Shown here: piece after piece, positions 23,480 to 35,259 of the stretch
Layout: every line of letters begins with the position of its first letter
Position numbering within the stretch: position 1 is the first letter of the stretch
Assembly (NCBI GenBank): GCA_002914805.1
Contig: JXTB01000043.1
Span: forward strand, 382,204-446,203
Direction of reading: 5' to 3'
DNA: 64,000 nt
Source of the DNA: Parasponia andersonii
Taxonomy: Eukaryota; Streptophyta; Magnoliopsida; Rosales; Cannabaceae
The notes under the pieces: model-generated
Databases searched by the model: none
Told to the model about the DNA's origin: nothing
What the model saw: the letters and a program-made list of their open reading frames with translations, nothing else
Position numbers and translations under genes: made by a program

Positions 23480-25294
23480 AGTTGGTAAATTGACCTAACA
23501 CTTAGGAAAATCATGCATGCATGCAGATATGGAAAAACACATGATCATATCATGAACACGTCGAAAAAATAGCGGATTTAGATTCTGAAATTTTTATATG
23601 AAAATAGTTTTTATGACCATATAACACACATGCATCATATACAGGATCATAAATAACATAAATCAAATCTAGATACAAAACCTTAGAGATGAGATTAGGG
23701 TTTAACTCTTGTAGCGTGTTCCTCCTTGATCTCCTTATTGATGGTGATCAAACTTCCAACCCTAGATCTTCTTGTCTATGCTCTTGCTCTTAGTTGATAA
23801 AGCGAGTAGGGACCAAGTCGAAACCTTAGTTGGAAAATGATCAAGAACACTTTCTTGATCCTATGGAACACCGGAATGTGAGATGAGACTACGAGATTGT
23901 GGAAAATCTTTTTCACTCTCACTTAGCCTAGTTGGCCGAATTTTCTCTCCCTCTCCCTGTGTCTTATGCGTGTGACTCCTTAGAGTTATTATGTTGGTTT
24001 TTCTCTCATATATCTTATATATATGGGACCAAAAATTGCTAACCCTACTCCAATTAGGATTGGGCTTGTTCTCCAATTTGGGCTCTGGGTGTATTTTTAT
24101 AAATATGTCCACCTCATAAAACTTATTTATAAAAATACCAACTTATATGTATAATCATTATTTTACACAATTTCACGAAACTTATTTCACAAATACCACA
24201 AATCAATTATTGAGCTTAATTGAGCTAAACAAGGGACCTAATGGATCCAACTAGTCTAAGTTCCAATAATATGATAAATACATAATAACTCTTATTATGG
24301 TATTTATATAAATATTATTAGTAAATGGGATACTCCACTAAAGGCCTAATATTGCACTCTTATATTAAATGTCATACCTTTTATAGAGATTTAATCAACT
24401 AATCTTGATTAATCGATCCATCTAGCATATTCTATACCACATATATAATCCCTATACAATGTCGTAGTTGGGTAAGTGAAATTACCGTAATACCCCTCTA
24501 ACACCTATTTACCTTTAAGTTACCATCTTTCTATCAAGGAATAATGTTATCGATAATTTTATTCTCAATAGTCATTTAGACAAAATTATCAACCAATTCA
24601 CAAAGTGAATACTAAGATCTTAGATTTAATTATTCTATGAATCTTGAAAGAACCTAAAGTGGCATTAATGTATAGTGTCCTTAATTATTTGGTGTTCCCA
24701 TCAATTCATAAGTCATAACCTCTAATATGCCAGAGTTCACCTCTAACTTCATAGAGGTCAGTCTTTTAACAAATCAAAAGGCTATAACCTATAAAAGCAA
24801 GTCCAGTCAAACATCAATAATTAAGATTTATATGCTAAGAGCTAAATTGTGATAATATAATAATTGAGTTATAGTACTCTAATTTTTTATATTACCTGGT
24901 CCAGTTTAATACACAATACTTGTTTATGTTGTATTAGTGTTTATATCAGAAGTCAGATACTTCAATGATTTGAGACACATCATTCCCGTTGAGATAGACA
25001 AACACTACATCCTATAGTAAATAAAGTATTCCATCTTTATTTATAGATTGTAAACTACTTCATTTAAACTTAGATAAAGAAACAAGTATAAAGAAACAAA
25101 TCTCCGCATAATTAACACTTAATCATGTTTGTTTTTTTATACACATATAAAGTCATGAAATCTTTTTCAAATGAATAAACTATTCAACTAAGATAGTTTA
25201 ATCTAGTAAATATCATAATTTCATATAAGAGATAGTTGTTTATACTCAAAATGGTAAAATTAGAAATCTGCTTTTTAGGGCAAAAATCCCAACA
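23480..25294 (-). mobile_element. Solo LTR nested inside Copia fossil 3
   Basis: 1815 bp, flanked by GAAGC (23475-23479) and GAAGT (25295-25299), a near-perfect 5-bp target duplication within the host element's coding region. On the minus strand it begins TGTTGGGATTTTTGCCC and ends ACCAACT, short imperfect inverted edges of the LTR type. A minus-strand TATA-like box lies at about 24003-24022. It has no internal coding region or second copy next to it, so it is the product of LTR-LTR recombination. A 139-bp relative is at 5289-5427. Superfamily is not certain. Confidence 0.8.
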
Positions 25295-26640
25295 GAAGTA
25301 ACCTCCGTTCAGAGAAAATCTTCAAGCCTCGTTCTGACATATGGCCAAGCTTATGATGCCACATCATTGTTGATTCTTCTCTGGAATTTGTTGAAGCAAC
25401 TGATGCCTCCGCTTCTATCAGTGTATCTCTTTTAAGTATGTATAGATTCACTGCGATTTTCTCCGCCTTCATTACTACAAGCGCGCCTTTCATAATCTTC
25501 ATGATCTCATTCTCGACACGAGTTTTGCAATCAAGGTTATCTAATTGTCCCAAAGATAATAGATTTTTCTTCAGGCCATTCACATGTCGCACCTCTTGAA
25601 TAGTACGAATAGTGTCATCGTACATCTTTATCTTGATAGTACCAATCCTAGCGATCTTTAAGGCATGATCGTTATCCATGAATACAGATCCTCCAGAGAC
25701 AGGTTCATATGTGTAAAACCATTCTCTGTGAGAAGTCATGTGCCATATTGCTCCCGAATCCACTAACCAAATATCAGTAAGCTACCATCTGTCCTTACAA
25801 ATTGTTGCTACTTCACTATACAGGATTTCTCTATCATCTGAAGTATTTGCAACATTCTCCTGAGCATTTGATGACTCGGGGTCCTTCCCTCTGGAATCTC
25901 TATTCTTCTTGAGTTGCCAACACTCCCTTTTGACGTGCCCTTTCTTGTCACAGTGATAACACTTGACATTCTTCTTACTTCTTGGCTTTGTTCTACCATG
26001 ACTCTGACTCCCACTGGGGCCACGTTCTATTGATCTCCCTCTCATTGTCAAAGCCTCTACTTACTGTGAACTTGCTAATCTGTCTTCCTTGTTCTTACAT
26101 CGATTTTCTTCTTTGAGAACAGTAGCTGTATGATCGTTGAAAACTAGAGTTGTAGCATTGCTGGACATATTTATGATGAGTTGATCATACGAATCAGGTA
26201 GACTCTGAAGTAAGATTTCTGCACATTCATTATCCTCTATTTTATGCTCCAATGTTATAAGCTGTGAGAATAAAGTGTTGAAGGTGTTGATATGGTCGGT
26301 CACCGTTGTTAATTCTGCCATCCGAAGGGTATAAAGCCTTCTCTTCAAGAAAATTTTGTTGTAAAGCGACTTAGGCTGATACAATCAGTGTATCCCATAT
26401 CTCCTTGGCTGACTTCTTCTTTTCAATGCTCGACAGGATTCCATCTACTAGCGCTAGATGTAAGTTAGTAACAGCATTGCTATCCATCTCATCCCACTTT
26501 TTATCATCAGTAATCTCAGCAGGCTTTTCCCCAATTGCTGCTAGGCAATTATCTTTTCTCAATATTGCCTTTATCTTCATTTTTCACAAAGAGAAATTGC
26601 TCCCATTAAACTTCTTAATATCGAATTTTGCCACCATTTT
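25275..26640 (-). pseudogene. Copia fossil 3, gag, zinc knuckle, protease and pre-integrase parts
   Basis: Open stretches hold an MVNKNGGKI-type gag start, a CCHC zinc knuckle (CYHCDKKGHVKREC), the protease MDSGAIWHM and a pre-integrase MWHHKLGHMSERGL. The last lies beside the inserted solo LTR. Part of the fossil at 20295-27298. Confidence 0.88.
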
Positions 26641-26734
26641 TATTCACCATGATTTGTTCAGTTACCACCGTTTCACTGTATGTGAACAATACCGTATACG
26701 TGAACAGTACTCCAACCAATGGCTCTGATACCAC

Positions 26735-27298
26735 TGTTAAGAGATTAACTTTGCGAAAGCGATAATATTCAACTAAAATACGAGTGGAGAAAATTTGGAT
26801 AAAATATAAAAAATAAGGCACACAAAAGAATTAACGTGGTTCACCTAATTTAGGCTACATCCACGGATAAGGTTGTGAAGAATTTCACTATGAAAAGGAT
26901 ATTACAACTCACTTCTCTCTAAATACAAGGAGAGAACAAATAAACCTCTCTCTCTCTCTTGAAATAAGAGAAAACACTCTCTCTAAACAATTTAGGAGAA
27001 AACAAGTTGGACACTAAGAGGGATTTCTAGGCTTAAATTCTCTCTTAGAAAGGAAGAGGATTTAGAATGGGATGCAAAACAAGTGATGAAGCCCTCCGTA
27101 TTTATAGAACTTGAAAGGTAGTGTGAACATCATCTTTTACTATTGCTATTACTGCTGCTCTTTTCACTATTGCTATTGCAGCTGACCTTTTTACTATTCC
27201 TATTGCAACTGCCCTTTTACTATTCCTATTGTAGCTGTCTTTTTTCACTGACCCTATTGCGGCTGGTTAGTCAGCTGCAATTGTTGATTTGTTCAACA
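26735..27298 (-). repeat. LTR (5-prime, by element orientation) of Copia fossil 3
   Basis: 564 bp, TGTTAAGAGATTAAC...TTGTTCAACA. It holds a minisatellite at 27137-27272 with units of about 27 bp (ACTATTGCTATTGCAGCTG...), five units here against four in the other LTR (20687-20790). A minus-strand TATA-like box is near 27100-27110. Confidence 0.9.
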
Positions 27299-28475
27299 GC
27301 AACTTCTTTCCTTTTTCCATTCAATTCAATTCTCGGTATGATGTTTAATTTACTTAACTCTATGAACATGTTAGACTAGGGTTTCTAGTCAGTTAAGGGC
27401 TATTTCAAAACCCTAGGCATGATGTATACTTAACTTATTTCTGATTTTAATATATTAGCTATTTTATTCATCAAAGTTATTATGTCCTTCAATTCACATT
27501 TTCCTTAAAATTTATATGTTGATTTATTTAGATATATATGGCAAAATTATTAATGCATGATTCTATAGCTAGGGTTGAATTGATGTTCATCATATTTTAA
27601 TTATTTGGTAGCAAATCTATGATTGATGTGATTGTTTGACATATTAGTTATAGAGAAGTACATAGCCTAGGTTATAATCTACATTCATACTATTAGAATC
27701 TAGATTAAACAATCTCTCTAGACTTAATGCTTCTATTAGGTTAGTGTTAGAGCATTTGCTAGAATAATCTAATAGAAAAGAGTTATCTAAGGCATTCATC
27801 TAAGTAATATATATCATAAAGACGTGATAGTAATGTATTTGCAAACAAGTTAGGATTAATGACTTTGAGAAATAGGTAATAATTAGAATCTATAGCTAAT
27901 TAGAACTTGTGTCTAATGATGGAGAATAGTTCATAGCCAAGGTTTAGTTTATTGAGTTTAATTCTTCTATTTTTTGTGCATGATTTAGTTATAGTTTAAT
28001 TAGTCTTTATTTTATTGATAATTCTAAAACTCATGTTTAATTAATAGTAGTTTAGGATAGCTTAGATTAATTTGAGAATAATACAAGTTCTTGGTGGGAT
28101 AGATTCCTTCTTGCTATTATGCTAGGATTTTCTGTAGGATAAATTATATTTGTTAAATTGATGACAAACAAAATTTTGGTGTTGTTGCTGGGAAACTTGT
28201 CATTATTATCAATTACATTACTTTTCTAGATCATTTCTATATTTTATTTTTTATTTTTTAATTTTCAGATTTTTTGCACATAGTACATAATTAAAGTGTC
28301 TCATTTTCATATCTATAGTCACTTTATTATAAAAATAAACAAAAAAGAGCATATGTTACTCACCTAAGACTCTTATCAAAAATATCTAAAGCAATTTATG
28401 ATATAAAAATAAAGTAATAGAAAATTTTTGTTTTATTCAAAAATATTTAAAAATTTTAAAAATAAAAAAAAATAG

Positions 28476-28813
28476 ATTTCTTTTGTACAAAAACTAGTGA
28501 TCCATTTGTATCATGATTTAGTCTTAAAAAAATTTTGGATCTTCTTTAGACTCCTACTACACTAGGTGAATACTAAATTAAATTCTAATATTAATAGGAT
28601 GTAAAGCATTTTTATTATTCAATTCAATTAAAAAAAATACATAAGAAAATTTGAGATTTTGTGCCAAAACTTAGAAAATGAGTGTGTTCTAATTATATTT
28701 GAACTTAATATAACACTCACATTGCATTGCATGGTGCATTTAAAAAAGATCAAAAAATTTTGAAACTAAATCATGATCACAAGGAGTCACTAATTTTTGT
28801 ATCAAATGAAATT
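28476..28813. mobile_element. Foldback-like MITE
   Basis: Left arm 28476-28551 and right arm 28740-28813 are imperfect inverted repeats of about 70-75 bp (left TAGTGATCCATTTGTATCATG; the reverse complement of the right arm reads TAGTGACTCCTTGTGATCATG). About 190 bp of AT-rich DNA separates them. No coding capacity. Family not identified. Confidence 0.6.
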
Positions 28814-28972
28814 TAATTTCAAAATGTTTTTAAATAAAATAAAACTTTTCTATTACCTTATTTTTGCCTTACATATTGTATGTTCTTATTTGTTTGTTTT
28901 TAATAATAAATTGATTGTAGAGATGAAAATGAGATATTTTGATGAATTAGGAGTTAATATATATATATATAT

Positions 28973-29195
28973 GGTACTAATCTAGTAGGTATTTATTTTT
29001 TACTTATATATTGGTATCATTTTGTCTAATAAAAATTTATTATGTACATTTTTTATAATAAAATATAAGAGAGAGAAACAGTATTAATGATATACGTCTT
29101 TTCATGTACATCATTATAGTCATTGGATCATCATCTAATGGCTAAAACAAATTATCTATACATAGGTAAAAAAAATACCTATTAGATTAACAAAC
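28973..29195. mobile_element. MITE copy C, same family as copies A and B
   Basis: Begins GGTACTAATCTAGTAGGTAT, ends ACCTATTAGATTAACAAACG, lies between (TA)n runs, and holds the shared central words ACGTCTTTTCATG and CATTGGATCATCATCTAATG. Confidence 0.72.
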
Positions 29196-29216
29196 GTGTG
29201 TATATATATATATATA

Positions 29217-29455
29217 GGGCACCAATCCAGTAGGTATTTTTTTTTTACCTATGCATAGTTATCAATTTGGCCAATGAAAATTTAGCATGTACATTTTTTT
29301 ATTGTAAAAAATAAGAGAGAAAGAACATTAATGATGCACGTCTTTTCATGCACTTCATTATAGCCATTGGATTATCATTAGATGGTGAACCAACGGCTAA
29401 AAAAAAAATACCTACCTATAGGTAAAGAAAAAAAATACCTATTGGATTGGCAACC
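29217..29455. mobile_element. MITE copy D, same family, best-preserved ends
   Basis: Begins GGGCACCAATCCAGTAGGTA and ends ATACCTATTGGATTGGCAACC: long, nearly perfect inverted repeats. (TA)n runs lie on both sides (29201-29216 and 29457-29483). It is separated from copy C only by a TA-rich spacer. Confidence 0.8.
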
Positions 29456-29488
<33 letters not shown>

Positions 29489-31029
29489 AATATGGGAGCT
29501 ACAATTTAATTTTATAATTTTTGTTTTTTAGGGTAAGGAGGTTGGGGACAGCAAAATTACAAATTTTTTCGTCTATACGTAACGGAAGAGTAATAGAGGG
29601 TCATATTGGGACACTTTCATAAATCAAGTGTCTTAAATGAGTCATTTCAAAAGTTAGAGGTCAAAATTAGATAAAATTCAAGGGTTAGAAACATATTTTA
29701 CTCTTAATTCTATTAATGTTCGGTGTTTTCCACTTAAAAAAAATCAGAAGTATATGTTTTGTCCTTATCAAATTTAAAAGTAGGTTTATGGCACAAATGG
29801 CCCCTGAACTTGCCAAGTTATGCTAATTTGATCCCCTAAAGTTCTAATTATAGCAATTAAGTCTATGAATTTCAATTTGAAACAATTTACTCACTAAATT
29901 ATTTAAATTACAATCTGTTATTAAATTTCTAACTAAAACATAAGTGAAAAATATATAATAGCATCTCAAAGTGTATTTATAAAATAATTTAAAAATACAT
30001 GCATAAAACTAAATAATCGCAAACAAATTTTTACTAAATTTACATATCCAATAATACTAAAAAAAAATAATACATGGGTTAATTACAACTTAAATAAAAA
30101 TTGAATTATTTATTAAAAAGTATTAATTACATACCTTTTTTCAATTTCTTAATAGACTATTTTACTCCTTATAAAAGCTAATTTAGACCTAAATATTTTC
30201 TTATATGAGTACTTTGGTAAGTTCGATACATTTAATTCTTGTTTCAAGTTTAATTAAGTAAACACACGGGGATTATTAATGATACTTATTTTTAATTTGA
30301 AAAATATAAGTAAATAAATTAATGAAACGTGACAAATATATAATAGCATCTCAAAGTGTATTTATAAAGTAATTTGAAAATACATGCATAAAACTAAATA
30401 ATTGCAAACAAATTTTTACTAAATTTATATATCCAATAATCCTAAAAAATAAATAATACATATTTTCTTCTCTCTAAATTAAGTTATTTAGTCTATTTTT
30501 TTAAAATATATATTTTAGTCTACATATATTTTTTTAATAATATATTACTTGACAATTTAAAAAATAAATTACCTGAAATCATAAAATTCTAAAATTCACG
30601 GAGACCAACTTGGCATCAGTTGGATGGTTAAAGATTATTTGTACCGTTAACCCAGAAACAAAATTATGGAAAACTCAAAATCAAATTACTACCACCAGAA
30701 AAAAGTAATAATAATCGAAACCAATTGCCAAACAAAACATATATGCTCAACTATACTGTTTCACAGACGTGACCATACAGATAGCAAAAAATAATGAAAA
30801 AGAAAATAATTAAATAAATAAGAATAAAAATCAAAAAGCATAATACATATTCACTAGGAAAGTAGAACTGTTGCCTCCTTGATTACGTGTATCAATTTCT
30901 GAAAACCCCCAACACAATAGGCCGTAGCTACTTTGTCATAGGCCTAATTATTATTTTTTATTTATATTTTTTTCGATAAATTGATTTGAGAAACCATAAT
31001 TACTTTTTCGGAATCAAACAGAGAAATGA
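29456..31029. other. Intergenic with a dispersed 128-bp direct repeat
   Basis: No gene. A segment at 29949-30075 (ATAATAGCATCTCAAAGTG...) recurs at 30334-30461 with about 92 percent identity, 385 bp apart. The nearby text GGCACAAATGGCCCCTGAAC (29791) is of a kind common in plant MITEs. An element may span this stretch but its ends were not found. Confidence 0.5.
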
Positions 31030-31530
31030 ATAGGCCACGTAAGACTAGGCATCATAGTCTCCCACTAGGCACAAGTTACGGTGCACGCTCCACTCACGTG
31101 ACCTTCACTGTTTCTTGTTCCCTTCTCAATTCGGACTCTATATTAATTTCATTTTAGTTTTTAATATTAAGAACACAAGTTTATTTCAAAAAAATATTAA
31201 GAACACAAGCACGTGCGACGCCGTCTGGGGCAGTGGCTGAGGAGCAGTGGGGCCAGGTGGAGGGTCATGTGGGGTCCCAACCGACAAGATGGGACCAACA
31301 TGTGTCTGATGCTGTGGCTCTAATCTGATGCGAACCGTCATCATTTCCTTTCAATTTGACTTGATGGCTATTCGTACGGGTAAAAAGATCTGAGACCTTC
31401 GTCTTTGCCTCCACCTATCTGTATATGCCACGTGGATTCATGTCCGTTGACGTTTGGGATGGGTGAACCGTTGCCTTGGGTTCTGCTGCCTCTGGTCACG
31501 GTTTGAATTTCTGTTCACGAAGTCTACGTA
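31030..31530. promoter_or_regulatory. GC-raised island with three G-boxes, no gene attached
   Basis: About 500 bp clearly richer in GC than the DNA on either side. CACGTG occurs at 31095-31100, 31210-31215 and 31429-31434 (the last as GCCACGTGG), plus a TTGACG word near 31446. G-boxes bind bZIP and bHLH factors. No open frame, tRNA or known microRNA was seen. It may be a detached promoter, an enhancer or a non-coding transcript. Confidence 0.35.
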
Positions 31531-32255
31531 GTTGAATTATTGTCTTTTTCTTTTATTTTTTCGGAAAAGCAAAACAATTTATATAGAATATATATCTATG
31601 TGCTATGCAGGAATATATTACATTCTCACTCATGAGCGAGGGCGGAATGTAACCGTGTAAACTAAGAGAATGCTAATAACATTTTTATTTATATTTTTTT
31701 AATTTTATTATTTTATACATAAATTTTATTATAATTTATCACATTATTAAAATATTAAATTAAATAATAAAATTTACATCTCAAATAATAAAATTAAAGA
31801 AGGTAAAAAAGAGTAACATTTCTCATCTTTTTAAGGCATGTGGAAAAGTATAAATCAGAGATAGTCCAAAATAATATTTGATTTTCCCAATTTTGATCTT
31901 TTTTAGGACTAAGTTAGTATTGTTGTACTTTAGTATAGTCGTGCTATAATTATATTGTAAGAAAAAAAAATAGAGGCATTACATAAATTTTATTTAAAAA
32001 TTAGATAAAACTATAAATTGTGTGGTTGCATAGTGATATTTAGATAATGCATTATGACAATAAAATCAGTATTGAAAAATAATATTTACCATCTTTAATA
32101 AACTTATCAAATTCTTAAAATACCGATTATACAGTAAAGTTTAAATTTGCTAACCAGTAATTGAAAACAAAAACTTATCAAACAAAAGCTAAAAGCAATT
32201 CCTAAAATTATTCCTTAAATCGAGTCTTAGTTGGATTTATGTGCAAAATGTATAT
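31531..32255. other. Intergenic
   Basis: AT-rich, no gene or repeat recognised. Confidence 0.5.
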
Positions 32256-32622
32256 GGCCCGTTTGATTAACTCATTTGAACGATTGTTTTTAAATAAAAA
32301 ATGTGAAATGAGTTATAATTGGAATGAGATATATTTTGAAGTGAAATAAAAACAAAGTGAAATAAGATGTAATTAGAATGAGAAATATTAGCATGGACTA
32401 TTCAAAAACATCTCTTAAACTCTACTCTCATTCTAAGACACCAAAAATTTAATTCCAATGATTGATGTAACTGATGGACCATTTGAATGAAAAACTAAAT
32501 TGTTGAAACAAACACTCATTCAAAAGACCATTTGAATAGAGAAACTATAATCGTTGATACAAACACTCGTTCTATTGAGTTTTCTATTAGAATGAAATAG
32601 AATAGGTGAAACAAACAGATCC
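32256..32622. mobile_element. Probable MITE (GGCCCGTTTG type) with internal duplication
   Basis: Left edge GGCCCGTTTGATTAACTC; the right edge, read on the other strand, is GGATCTGTTTGTTTCACC. Such GGCCCGTTTG ends are common in non-autonomous plant elements. A tandem pair of 49-bp units (GACCATTTGAATGAA... at 32477 and 32526) lies inside. No target duplication is evident. Confidence 0.45.
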
Positions 32623-33783
32623 GATATTTTTTCTTTGAAAAACTTAAAAAAAAAAATAAGAAAAGTATAGCTTTTGTCAGAATTGTCAGTTTAATTAGAG
32701 TAAGCAATAGTTTGCAAACCGAGCATATATGGATCAAATGTGGATCGAATATGATTGAGTTGAGCTCCCTGACGAAATATATATTCATTAGGGAAATAAA
32801 ATTTTCATTACCTTTTTTTTTTCTTTGAGAGGGGCAGTTTGTGTAATTATTGCTAGTATAATTATACCAACTGTGATTCTATATATGAGACTAATTTATT
32901 TTAAACAACGAGTAATATTAAAATCCAATGATATAAAAATTTAACAAAATTTGATATTAAAAAAAATGGAATTTATAAGCTCGCAGTAGTAGTAATAGAA
33001 CCTTTTTTTTTTTTTAATCTTCATAATTTTTCTTATTTTGTTTTTATATTAAAAAAAATATTTTTAACCCGCTTTAGTATAACTTGAAAAAATAACGTCT
33101 CAATTCTATAAAGCAAGTTTGAACAAGCGCTAATATATATGTGTGCGTCACTGTGTGTCGTATGTTTGTTGTTATTGAGTTTGGACAATTTTATGTTCTT
33201 TTTATGTCTATTATGTTTAAGTTGTTTTTTCATGAGACATACAGTTCCTTTTCTTTTTTCTTTTTTTTTTTTGGAAGGTAGAAGACATATTGTTGTGATT
33301 GTAATTTTCCTCGTTTATTTTCCTCAAGAAGCTTGAAAGGATATAATTTTATGAGATTTCTTGAGATATATCAATGGAATTTGGAAACCAATATTTTTAT
33401 CATTATGATTTATGTTTAGCTTTCTTTGATTTATTATATTATTTAACAATAAAACAAGCAAGCTACTATTAAAAGCACCTTCCAATTCATTATTCCACCA
33501 CGAGAAAATAAAAATAGAGGGGTTTTCACTTGCATTAAAGAAATTAGTATAATGACTGAATGAGCAACTCCAAAAGGAAAATAACGAAAAGGAATATGTA
33601 TATGCAATAGTAAGTTCTAATATTTGATTTGTCATGCCATCTAATCCACAACCTTCTTGTACTAGAACTCTATACCGCCTTTATATTTTTATTTTTGTAC
33701 CAACCATGAAGTAAAATAATTAAACTCACTCTCCCATTATTCCCCCCATTCTAATGACCCAACCACCAACTCATACTTTTCAT
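32623..33783. other. Intergenic
   Basis: AT-rich with several poly-T and poly-A runs; short open frames lack any domain. Nothing supported. Confidence 0.5.
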
Positions 33784-34287
33784 TAGGGTTGGCAATTCGT
33801 GTTATCGTATCGTATTCGGGTCGACACGATTACGACATGACACAATAACACCTAATCCGAATACGACACGATTAATACATGTATAACATGACACGACACG
33901 TATAACCCATTTAATAAACGTGTCGTACGATTATTCAAAATTAACACGATTATTCTAATTTAATATGATTATGCACTACTTCATTTAATTTTACTTCTAT
34001 AAATATGCTTAGAATTAATCAAAATCACATTTAATATATTAAAAAATTAATAAATCTGTCGTATTAGTGTCGTGTTGACACGACACGAAAATGACACGTT
34101 TAATTAAACGGGTTACACGGGTCATTTTTCGGATTAAGCAAGTTGACCCGAAACTCACCCGTTTATTATACGTGTTACACGTGTCAATCCAAAATTGACA
34201 CGAAAATTAAATAAGTCGGTCAAACCCGTTTATTTCGTGTCGTTTTCGAGTCGTATCGTCGTATCGCGTAAAAAATTGTCAGTCCTA
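33784..34287. mobile_element. hAT-like non-autonomous transposon with target duplication
   Basis: 504 bp. Left end TAGGGTTGGCAATTCGTG; right end, read on the other strand, TAGGACTGACAATTTTTT, sharing TAGG..TG.CAATT. The flanks CTTTTCAT (33776-33783) and TTTATCAT (34288-34295) match at 6 of 8 bases, fitting the 8-bp target duplication of hAT elements. The interior is filled with CGACACG / CGTGTCG words in both orientations. No coding capacity. Confidence 0.75.
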
Positions 34288-35259
34288 TTTATCATCCCCT
34301 TGTAACAAGGGAAAGATAGTCAATTATGAAGCTTCTAATATAAATATTTTATTACCATTACTTGCATCACTATACTTAATAATAAATTTCCATAAAACCA
34401 TGTAATTTAGTTGAAACTAAACCGACCATAATCAATTATATGGTAATTTTAGGCATTTCCCCATAATTGGTACAATAATTTAAGTACATGTTAGGTGAAG
34501 ACGTTGAAACTATGCTGACACATTCGAAGAAAAACTCGTATAGCTGGCAATTTTGTCATGCACAATCAAATCTCAACTGGCAATTTCACATTGCCAAAAT
34601 ATTAAAAACAAACAATAAAATTAAAAACTAATTTATTAATTAATTCAAAATTACTTCTCTTTTGGACAATCAGCAATGTTTGCTCTAAACTCAACAAATT
34701 TCTTCATATTTTATTACTTAGATGAGCACAATGTGTTGACAAATCCTCTCTATTATGCTTCTTTACCAAAGTCAAGACTATTAAAGTAGAGTGTGTTATC
34801 CTAGTTTACCTTTCTCCATTGGAAAAAAACAGACTTCACTGCCCACCCAAAGAAAGTCATACCCAAATCACAGTAACCCATTTCTCTCAAAAACAAAAAT
34901 CACAGTTACCCATGAATAATATAATTTAAGTTAATTTTTCCCATAAGAGGTTACTTTCTTATTACCCTTTTAGGGAAAGACAATCAAAACCACACCTTTT
35001 CCATCCACATTCCTATAATCAAATCAAAACATAATGATACACCCCTACAAACCCATCCCCGTTCACATACTTCCTTTCTCTTTTTCTTCTTTCTCTTTCT
35101 TGTTCACTCAATTTCATGTCCATTTCATCCTCTTTCCCATCATCATCACCATTATTATCATTTTCAAAGCCTTCACCACATTTTTGGCTTCAAATCATTT
35201 CAAAACAAAAGCCTCTTATCACTAGTAGTAGTAGTAGTCTTAGTCTCCCCCTAATGATA
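34288..35259. other. Intergenic
   Basis: AT-rich. A pyrimidine-rich stretch at 34990-35200 resembles a plant 5-prime leader, and a 63-codon open frame begins at 35034, but nothing identifies it as coding. Confidence 0.4.

Larger units (their letters stand above)
20295..27298 (-). mobile_element. Copia LTR retrotransposon fossil 3 (Tork/TNT1-like), both LTRs, interrupted
   Basis: LTRs at 20295-20818 and 26735-27298; Met-tRNA primer-binding site on the minus strand (plus GGCTCTGATACCA, 26721-26733); polypurine tract next to 20819. Parts from right to left: gag about 26061-26640; zinc knuckle CYHCDKKGHVKREC about 25925-25970; protease about 25720-25763 (DSGA); pre-integrase to 25300; integrase about 22903-23479; reverse transcriptase about 21539-22410; RNase H about 20904-21523. 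A 1.8-kb solo LTR of another family sits between pre-integrase and integrase (23480-25294). Without it the element is about 5.2 kb. It is broken, with ten or so breaks. The LTRs differ at roughly 8-9 percent by eye, so it is a little older than or similar to Copia fossil 2. No clear target duplication was found. Confidence 0.92.
19634..28200 (+). mobile_element. Athila-like Gypsy element: LTR plus start of the internal region, interrupted
   Basis: The LTR appears as two segments, 19634-20294 and 27299-about 28170, split by Copia fossil 3; together about 1.5 kb. Immediately after it, 28177-28194 reads TGGTGTTGTTGCTGGGAA, a worn version of TGGCGCCGTTGCCGGGGA, the Asp-tRNA primer-binding site used by Athila-type Gypsy elements; the differences are mainly of the C-to-T and G-to-A type expected of methylated DNA. 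The proposed left edge TGATATGTGTCAATTTTG at 19634 rests on resemblance alone. No gag, pol or second LTR is seen downstream, so it is a truncated, old fossil. Confidence 0.62.
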
